From Candidatus Lloydbacteria bacterium (GTDB lineage Bacteria > Patescibacteriota > Minisyncoccia > Phycocordibacterales > 21-14-all-47-15), in assembly GCA_016214545.1 (NCBI GenBank), contig JACROH010000001.1, positions 1 to 32,148 on the forward strand: 32,148 bases of DNA. Direction: 5' to 3'. Positions within the stretch are counted from its first letter, which is position 1. The number at the start of each line of letters is the position of its first letter. The notes beneath the pieces were generated by a model that saw nothing but the letters and a program-made list of their open reading frames with translations, did no database searches and had not been told where the DNA came from. Shown here in pieces: positions 26,286 to 32,148 of this stretch. The translations under genes were made by a program, and so were the position numbers.

Positions 26286-26441
26286 TAGAGTTATTCAGAA
26301 ACTAGCTTATTTAAATCTTCAGGGATTCTCATATACCGCGTTCCTTGGAACGTGATTGCGGAAACCCACCTAGAATCAATCTAGGGTTCTGAATAGCTCA
26401 CACTAAAAATTCCGCCCTGCTTCGGTAGTGGCGGAATTTTT
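26286..26441 (+). ncRNA. Candidate structured small RNA with its own promoter and terminator
   Basis: 13-bp closing stem 26288-26300/26387-26399; inner hairpins CGTTC-cttg-GAACG and CCTAGA-atcaa-TCTAGG; no supported ORF; terminator AAAAATTCCGCC...GGCGGAATTTTTT. Confidence 0.6.
26404..26441 (+). terminator. Terminator at the end of the candidate small RNA
   Basis: AAAAATTCCGCC ctgcttcggtagt GGCGGAATTTTTT. Confidence 0.85.
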
Positions 26442-26472
26442 TAATATTTTTCAATTACGTACGCGCAAAAAA

Positions 26473-26901
26473 ATGTTTGAAAAAATAAAAAAAATATACG
26501 GGAATCGATCGTTCCCCCCGCGGCTTTTTTGGTTCCTCTTTGTTATTTTTATTATTAATGCGGCGGGGATTGTTTTTCACTGGTATATGAAATTTTTTTG
26601 GTTTGATATGGTAACCCACACGCTTGGCGGGCTGTGGACGGGAAGCGCGGTGGTTTGGTTTCTTGGTTTTGTCGATGATAAAGAAAAAGCAGTCAGCGCT
26701 AAGGAGATTTTTTTCATCAGCTTAGCGGTTGTTGCCTGCATCGGACTTCTCTGGGAAATATATGAGGTGGCGGTTGATACGCTCATCAAATTATTTGCCT
26801 ATGACGCCATTGACGGATTAAGCGATCTTTTCTTTGATCTGCTCGGGGCTTCTTTTGCCGCGGGCTACGCTCTTTGGCTTCGTGCCACTCGTCTCGCGTA
26901 G
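26473..26901 (+). CDS. Integral membrane protein, possibly YjdF/DUF2238-like
   Basis: 'WFDMVTHTLGGLWTG...GLLWEIYEVAVD...DGLSDLFFDLLGASFAAGYAL'; about 4 TM segments. Confidence 0.65.
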   Translation: MFEKIKKIYGNRSFPPRLFWFLFVIFIINAAGIVFHWYMKFFWFDMVTHTLGGLWTGSAVVWFLGFVDDKEKAVSAKEIFFISLAVVACIGLLWEIYEVAVDTLIKLFAYDAIDGLSDLFFDLLGASFAAGYALWLRATRLA

Positions 26902-26957
26902 CGCGCAAGTCGAGGCAAGTTGTTTCTTCGGCGAATGGCCGTGTATAATAAGAGGAT

Positions 26958-28328
26958 ATGAAGCCTAATCAATCATCCATTACTTTTTACGGAGGTACGG
27001 AATCGGTTACCGGTGCAAATTTTTTGTTCGAAGCGGGGGGTCTAAAATTGCTTATCGACTGCGGGCTCTTTCAAGGATGCCGGCTGTGCGGAGATTTAAA
27101 CGTTGAACCTTTTCAGTATGATCCGGCATCGATAGATGCGCTCTTTATTACCCACGGACATCTTGACCACGTGGGAAGAATACCAAGGCTCATCCAGAAT
27201 GGTTTTCGCGGCGTGATTTACAGTACGCCCCCGACGCGTGATTTGGGAGAGCTCATGCTTTTTGACAGCATGGGCATCATGGAAAAGGAAGCAAAGCGGG
27301 AGCATGGCGAAGTGCTTTATCATAAAGAAGATGTAGAAAAAGCAATGACGCTCTGGCGGGCTGTCCCGTATCATGAACCGGTGTCATTTAAAGAAGGAGT
27401 CACCGTGCGGCTCCGAGATTCCGGACATATTCTCGGCTCATCAATGGTTGAGTTGGAGCGCGGCGGCAAAAAAATCATTTTTACCGGCGACCTGGGCAAT
27501 TCACCGGCGCCGCTCCTTCATGATACCGAGGTTGTTTCCGATGCGGATTATGTGGTCATGGAAAGCGTATACGGAGACCGAAATCATCCGCCGCGAGAGG
27601 AGCAGCAAGGATTGCTCAGGCAGATTATAACCGAAACCGTCACCAAAGGCGGCGCGCTCATGATTCCCGCTTTTTCCATTGAACGCACGCAGGTGCTCCT
27701 TTCTGAATTAAATGAGTTGGTAGAGAATAAAAAGATTCCGTCGGTGCCGATTTTTCTTGACTCACCGCTTGCGATAAAAGCAACGGCAATTTACGACAAA
27801 TATGAAAATTATTTCAATAAACAAACAACCGATATTATACAATCCGGCGACGATATTTTTAATTTCCCGGGGCTCAAATCGACACTCCGCACCGAAGAAT
27901 CAAAAGCGATAAATGATGTGCCCAATCCAAAAGTGATTATTGCGGGCTCGGGGATGTCTGTCGGAGGACGCATTGTTCACCATGAGCGGCGATACTTACC
28001 GGACCCGAAAAGCACGCTCCTTTTGGTTGGGTATCAGTCGCCGGGTACCCTCGGGCGAGAGCTTCGAGACGGGGCAAAAGAGGTGACGATTTTTGGAGAG
28101 CGCGTGCCGGTGCGGGCCAAGGTGCTTGAAATCAGCGGCTATTCGGGGCACAAAGATTCCGATGCGCTGGTTGATTTTATTTCACACGATAAAGACCGCG
28201 CGAAAAAGATTTTTGTGGTGATGGGGGAATTAAAATCTGCCGCGTTTCTCGCTCAAAAAATCAGAGACAATCTCGCTCTTGAGGCGGTGGTGCCCCAAAA
28301 AAACGAGAAAATCGAACTTCCATTTTAA
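26958..28328 (+). CDS. MBL-fold/beta-CASP/RMMBL ribonuclease, CPSF/Ysh1-like
   Basis: 'FYGGTESVTGANFLFEAGGLKLLIDCGLFQG...FITHGHLDHVGRIPRL...IFTGDLGNSPAPLL...VIIAGSGMSVGGRIVHH...ISGYSGHKD'. Confidence 0.92.
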   Translation: MKPNQSSITFYGGTESVTGANFLFEAGGLKLLIDCGLFQGCRLCGDLNVEPFQYDPASIDALFITHGHLDHVGRIPRLIQNGFRGVIYSTPPTRDLGELMLFDSMGIMEKEAKREHGEVLYHKEDVEKAMTLWRAVPYHEPVSFKEGVTVRLRDSGHILGSSMVELERGGKKIIFTGDLGNSPAPLLHDTEVVSDADYVVMESVYGDRNHPPREEQQGLLRQIITETVTKGGALMIPAFSIERTQVLLSELNELVENKKIPSVPIFLDSPLAIKATAIYDKYENYFNKQTTDIIQSGDDIFNFPGLKSTLRTEESKAINDVPNPKVIIAGSGMSVGGRIVHHERRYLPDPKSTLLLVGYQSPGTLGRELRDGAKEVTIFGERVPVRAKVLEISGYSGHKDSDALVDFISHDKDRAKKIFVVMGELKSAAFLAQKIRDNLALEAVVPQKNEKIELPF

Positions 28329-28361
28329 AAAATCCCCCGACGTAATGTCGGGGGATTTTTT
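28327..28361. terminator. Bidirectional terminator
   Basis: AAAAAATCCCCCGAC gtaat GTCGGGGGATTTTTT. Confidence 0.9.
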
Positions 28362-28704
28362 AGGAGAGTTGTTTTACGAGGCGTTCGAATGTTTCGGGTT
28401 TGTGCATGGCAATATCGGAAAGCGACTTACGGTCAAGGGCGATGCCTTTTTTCTTTAAGGCTCCGATAAAAGAGCTGTATGAAAATCCGAGAGGGCGGAC
28501 GGCTGCGTTAATTTTTATCTGCCACAGCGCACGCGCGTCGCGTTTTTTGTCCCGTCGGTGAGCAAAAGCGTACGTGCCGGCATGGAAAATAGCTTCGCGG
28601 GCCTGGCGCTTTTTGGTGCTTCGTCCGAAACGATAGCCTTTTACTTGTTTCAGTATGTTTCTGCGGCGTTTGAGCGCGCGCTTTCCTTTTTTGACTCGTG
28701 ACAT
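28360..28704 (-). CDS. rplT: 50S ribosomal protein L20
   Basis: 'MSRVKKGKRALKRRRNILKQVKGYRFGRSTKKRQAREAIFHAGTYAFAHRRDKKRDARALWQIKINAAVRPLG'. Confidence 0.97.
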   Translation of the reverse strand: MSRVKKGKRALKRRRNILKQVKGYRFGRSTKKRQAREAIFHAGTYAFAHRRDKKRDARALWQIKINAAVRPLGFSYSSFIGALKKKGIALDRKSLSDIAMHKPETFERLVKQLS

Positions 28705-28738
28705 ATACGTGGCTTATTACAAATTTCCCAATAATTTA

Positions 28739-28930
28739 TTATTTAAAAGGCAAGAAGGTGGTGAGGTCTTTGTTTTTCATTTTAAACGCTCGCAGCCGTT
28801 TCCCGCGCAATATTTTCCCGCCTGATTTTTTTGCATTAAAATGGTCCTTGCCCGCCTTGCGAGAAAGAAGCTTTCCGTTTTTAGTGATTTTTAATCGTTT
28901 TGAATACGATTTGTTTGTTTTTTGTGCCAT
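28739..28930 (-). CDS. rpmI: 50S ribosomal protein L35
   Basis: 'MAQKTNKSYSKRLKITKNGKLLSRKAGKDHFNAKKSGGKILRGKR'; position between infC and rplT. Confidence 0.92.
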   Translation of the reverse strand: MAQKTNKSYSKRLKITKNGKLLSRKAGKDHFNAKKSGGKILRGKRLRAFKMKNKDLTTFLPFK

Positions 28931-28940
28931 ACGGTTATAA

Positions 28941-29483
28941 TTATTTTCGTTTCTTCTCAAGAATCATCGCAAGTCCTTTTGGTACTCTTTTTGCCGGTTC
29001 AGCGATTGAGTATTCTTCCGCAATAAGATGCAGTACTCGGTCGAGGCGTTCTTTCAAAAACGGCTGTTCCAAATATTTTGCCCGACCCGACAGAAAGAGC
29101 TCTATCTTTACCCGGTGTCCTTCTTTTAAAAATTCATTTGCCCGCTTTGCTTTCAGGGCGAGGTCGTGTTCGCCGGTACCGATCTTTATTTGGATATTCT
29201 TTACCTCAACCGTGCGAGCTTTTGCGTGCTGCTCTTTCTGCTTCTTTTTTTGCTCGTATTGGTATTTGCCGTAATCCATTATCCGTGCAATGGGCGGTAG
29301 GGCATTGGGGGAAATTTCAATCAAATCAAGCTGCTCCGCCCGTGCTTTCTCAAGCGCGTCTTTTATCGGCAGTACTCCCAAATTATTGCCGGTGCTGTCG
29401 ATGACTCGGACTTGGGAGGCTCGTATTTGATTGTTGATTCGGGTTCGTATTTTCAAGGGCAAAGAATAAAGCCAGTTAATCAT
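28941..29483 (-). CDS. infC: Translation initiation factor IF-3 (start codon uncertain)
   Basis: 'RINNQIRASQVRVIDSTGNNLGVLPIKDALEKAR...DLIEISPNALPPIARIMDYGKYQYEQKKKQKEQ'. Confidence 0.96.
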   Translation of the reverse strand: MINWLYSLPLKIRTRINNQIRASQVRVIDSTGNNLGVLPIKDALEKARAEQLDLIEISPNALPPIARIMDYGKYQYEQKKKQKEQHAKARTVEVKNIQIKIGTGEHDLALKAKRANEFLKEGHRVKIELFLSGRAKYLEQPFLKERLDRVLHLIAEEYSIAEPAKRVPKGLAMILEKKRK

Positions 29484-29635
29484 TGGCTTTATGGCGTTAT
29501 AGTAGCGGATTAAATCTTTTCAGTCAACCCCGTTAGAGATTTTGGTTTCATTCCCTTTTTCTGATTTTCTGCTACGATTTTTCTTAGAATACGGCTTTGG
29601 CGCCAGCAGGCTTTTCGTAACATAAGGAGGGAATT

Positions 29636-30211
29636 ATGAACGGTTCTTCGTTTTGCCGATTGACTAAAGCGATCGCCCGATTTTTTGCGAGGTACACTAC
29701 CGCAAATATTATAACGGCTGGGAGATGTCTTGTAGCGCTTTTGATGATACCGGTTTGGATTCTTGGCGGTTTGAATGGGCAGATTTTTGCACTTGTTTTG
29801 TGGGCGGGGTGCTGGTATCTGGATGCGGTAGACGGTGTCATGGCGCGCGAGGAAGGACAAGCAAGCGAGGTCGGAAAATGGCTTGACCCGCTGGCGGATA
29901 AAATACAATTTTATTCCACGATGTCTCTTTTTTTGAATTACTGCGATTTGTTTGTGCTTGGCGGGCTGTTTTTTGCCGACGGGTACTCCACTATAAAGCG
30001 CGGTTTCGGCAAACAGACGGCGGTTGTCGGAGCAAACGGTTTCGGAAAAGGGAAGACGGTGCTCCAGATCATTGCGTTCTTTTCTTTCTCGTTGGCCGAG
30101 CTCTCGGTGTTTCCGATTTTTGTCGCCAGTGGAAATATACTGCTTTACGGAGCGTGCGGCTGTGCGATCGTGTCAATTATAAAAAGAACCGGAAAGCATA
30201 AAAGCCCATGA
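29636..30211 (+). CDS. CDP-alcohol phosphatidyltransferase family protein
   Basis: Motif 'DAVDGVMAREEGQASEVGKWLDPLADK', i.e. DxxDGxxAR-x8-GxxxDxxxD; SD 'ataaggagggaattATG'. Confidence 0.9.
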   Translation: MNGSSFCRLTKAIARFFARYTTANIITAGRCLVALLMIPVWILGGLNGQIFALVLWAGCWYLDAVDGVMAREEGQASEVGKWLDPLADKIQFYSTMSLFLNYCDLFVLGGLFFADGYSTIKRGFGKQTAVVGANGFGKGKTVLQIIAFFSFSLAELSVFPIFVASGNILLYGACGCAIVSIIKRTGKHKSP

Positions 30212-30237
30212 ATATGGTAAGTAGTTCATGGGCTTTT
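30200..30237. terminator. Terminator
   Basis: AAAAGCCCATGAA tatggtaagtag TTCATGGGCTTTT. Confidence 0.85.
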
Positions 30238-30255
30238 TCTTCGTCTTGTTGTTTT

Positions 30256-30723
30256 TCATTCGGGCTTGTCCGTAAGCGTCGCTTTCTCGTTTGTTTCATT
30301 GCCGTTTTGTTTGCGATGAAACCAAAGCGATGAAAGAGCCGCGGCGATGAGAAGGATCATTGATTGAATCGCGCTCTCAAACATATTGTCCGGAAGCGAA
30401 AGATACGGATTTCCAAAGACCCAATGGGTGACGATGTTATAACTCTCCATCCATAAAAATACACCGATGACGACAATGGCATACCATTCTCCCTTTTGGC
30501 CGTTGCCGCACTCAACCGATAAATGACGAAACGTTTCTTTGAGGCAGGTATACACGAGGAGTGTCGCCATCCAGAAGTAGGAGAGTTGGTCGGGCATCGG
30601 GTCGAGCTCGGCGTGGAATGCGATGAGCTGGAGTCCGACATAGGAAACGGTGAGCCATTTCAAAAATCCATACAGACATGCTTTATAATGCGCTTTTTCA
30701 AATTGTGTTTGTTGTGTTGCCAC
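30256..30723 (-). CDS. Four-TM hypothetical membrane protein (GTG start)
   Basis: 'gcgcAAGGAGGTGAtacccGTGgcaaca' consensus SD; about 4 hydrophobic segments. Confidence 0.75.
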   Translation of the reverse strand: MATQQTQFEKAHYKACLYGFLKWLTVSYVGLQLIAFHAELDPMPDQLSYFWMATLLVYTCLKETFRHLSVECGNGQKGEWYAIVVIGVFLWMESYNIVTHWVFGNPYLSLPDNMFESAIQSMILLIAAALSSLWFHRKQNGNETNEKATLTDKPE

Positions 30724-30802
30724 GGGTATCACCTCCTTGCGCCGAAAGGGCATTGATACAAAGAACTCTTTTTAGCATAGCAGAACAAAAATGCCGCATG
30801 CA

Positions 30803-30831
30803 TTGACATTTTATAGTTCGAGCGGTAGCGT
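30803..30831 (+). promoter_or_regulatory. Promoter for the monoheme cytochrome gene
   Basis: TTGACA, 17-nt spacer, TAGCGT. Confidence 0.5.
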
Positions 30832-30884
30832 TTTTAGAGGATTGGTTGTTGTTAATATCAACCTTCTCTTGAAAGGGATTTTTC

Positions 30885-31169
30885 ATGAAGAAGTCTATTG
30901 GTTGTTTTGTGCTGAGTCTTGGTTTTGTGTTTTGTGTCTCGTCGGTTTCTTATGGGGGCGGCATTGAGGATGTGGCAAAAAGTTGTATGGCGTGCCACAA
31001 AGAAGGGCAGACCGGCAAGAAGCCGGATCTGAAGACCCTCTCCAAGAAAGATTTTATGGAGAAGATGCAGGAGTATAAAGAAGACGACGGAAGTTTTATG
31101 GGAAAGAAAGCCAAAGCGCTTTCTGACCAACAAATAAAAGACTTGGCGGATTATTTTTCAAAAAAATAA
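30885..31169 (+). CDS. Small secreted monoheme c-type cytochrome
   Basis: Signal peptide 'MKKSIGCFVLSLGFVFCVSSVSYG', heme motif CMACH, distal FMGKKAKALSDQQIKDLADYF. Confidence 0.88.
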   Translation: MKKSIGCFVLSLGFVFCVSSVSYGGGIEDVAKSCMACHKEGQTGKKPDLKTLSKKDFMEKMQEYKEDDGSFMGKKAKALSDQQIKDLADYFSKK

Positions 31170-31186
31170 TCTCTAACAAAAACAAA

Positions 31187-31218
31187 AGCGCGGAACGCAA
31201 TAAATCGCATTCCGCGCT
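31187..31218. terminator. Bidirectional terminator
   Basis: AGCGCGGAACGC aataaatc GCATTCCGCGCT, one mismatch, then T-run. Confidence 0.8.
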
Positions 31219-31224
31219 ATTTTT

Positions 31225-32028
31225 TTAATTCACTTTCCATGTATGTGCCGGATGGCATGTGGTGCAACTTGCCACCTTGTTTCCCTTAAATATCCCGCGT
31301 TCCGAATGTTTTTTGTTTCCGATGACGCTCACGTGGCATTGCGACATGCAATTCACGGGGGTTATTGTCGGGCTTGTCGTGTGCGGCTTATGACATACCG
31401 CACATTCAAATTGCATCGGGCTTTTTGTGGGAGAAACGTTCTTCTCCTCGTGGCACGTGAGACAGCTTTCTTTTGTCGGCTTTAACGAACCAGTGTCTTT
31501 TGTCTTTGCCAAGAAAGCATGGCAGTCGGTGCACGATAAATCGCTCATGCCGCTTGTTTTTTCAATGCGGCTTTTCATGTGGCAGGTTTGGCAATTTTCC
31601 GCGGTTGTTTTCGTATTGTGGAGCTTGCCAAAATGACAGGTAACGCACTGTATGCCGTTTTTAACAACATGTTTCTCGTGGCCGATGGTCCCCAAAACAT
31701 TTTTGGTAACCGTTGCGTTTGTTTTTAGGTGGCATTGTTCGCAGACGGTCTTATCCAGTTTTGCATGCGGGCCGACGTCTTCTTTGCCGACAACTGCGCG
31801 GAGAGCCATGGCCATGCGTCCAGGCATATCTTGTGTGTGACACACTTTGCAATTTACCCCTTTGTGGGCGTTTTTCTGCCAGGTATAAAATGCCCTTTCC
31901 ATCACATGACATGATTGGCAAAAATTAACGTTGTGCTCGACATAGTTGTATGCTTTGTAGAGCGAAGCAATTCCAATCGCAAGTACGATTAGGGCCGCTA
32001 GCCCTAATATTTTCATTTTCTTGCTCAT
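31225..32028 (-). CDS. Membrane-anchored multiheme cytochrome c, NapC/NirT-like, 10 heme-binding motifs
   Basis: N-terminal TM; CQSCH, CKVCH, CEQCH, CVTCH, CQTCH, CTDCH, CLTCH, CAVCH, CMSQCH, CTTCH; SD 'aaaggaggccgtatATG'. Confidence 0.93.
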   Translation of the reverse strand: MSKKMKILGLAALIVLAIGIASLYKAYNYVEHNVNFCQSCHVMERAFYTWQKNAHKGVNCKVCHTQDMPGRMAMALRAVVGKEDVGPHAKLDKTVCEQCHLKTNATVTKNVLGTIGHEKHVVKNGIQCVTCHFGKLHNTKTTAENCQTCHMKSRIEKTSGMSDLSCTDCHAFLAKTKDTGSLKPTKESCLTCHEEKNVSPTKSPMQFECAVCHKPHTTSPTITPVNCMSQCHVSVIGNKKHSERGIFKGNKVASCTTCHPAHTWKVN

Positions 32029-32148
32029 ATACGGCCTCCTTTCCCCCTCATTTTTTCAATGAATTTTATATTTTACGCGCCAAAATATCCGTGTGTATAA
32101 AACCACAAACGGTTTCGTTTTGCAAATGGTTTTTTGAGATGCCGTGTT

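Noticed and set aside
30181-30211. Alternative genetic code with TGA as Gly, as in some CPR lineages
   Set aside because: TGA ends the CDP-alcohol phosphatidyltransferase ORF naturally, and core genes read well with the standard bacterial code.

Overview
The window looks like part of a reduced bacterial chromosome, probably Candidate Phyla Radiation/Patescibacteria and Parcubacteria-like. That placement is inferred from the 16S style, the missing rpmD between rpsE and rplO, and the CPR-type small proteins; it was not searched. It opens with the 3' end of a 16S rRNA gene interrupted by a ~0.9 kb intron encoding a LAGLIDADG protein. No 23S or 5S follows. Next come tRNA-Ile(GAT) abutting rsmI, a DUF4015-like glycoside hydrolase, a HAD hydrolase, an MFS transporter, RNase J, an orphan family-5 substrate-binding protein, secG, groES-groEL, a divergent HhH-GPD glycosylase-like protein and an orphan ParB-like protein. 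A truncated spc ribosomal operon follows (rpsN-rpsH-rplF-rplR-rpsE-rplO-secY-adk-map), then a VirD4/TraG-like ATPase, ndk, a candidate structured small RNA, a CPSF-like beta-CASP nuclease and infC-rpmI-rplT. The window ends with a CDP-alcohol phosphatidyltransferase, a monoheme cytochrome c and a ten-heme NapC/NirT-like cytochrome. Main points of interest: (1) the 16S 3' tail lacks the CCTCC anti-Shine-Dalgarno, while several genes carry near-perfect SDs and others look leaderless; (2) a standalone structured RNA at ~26286-26441 has its own promoter and terminator; (3) a c-type cytochrome locus sits in an apparently CPR genome; (4) two related hairpins lie in spc-operon spacers; (5) tRNA-Ile forms the 5' leader of rsmI. 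All calls come from reading the sequence; no database search was run.
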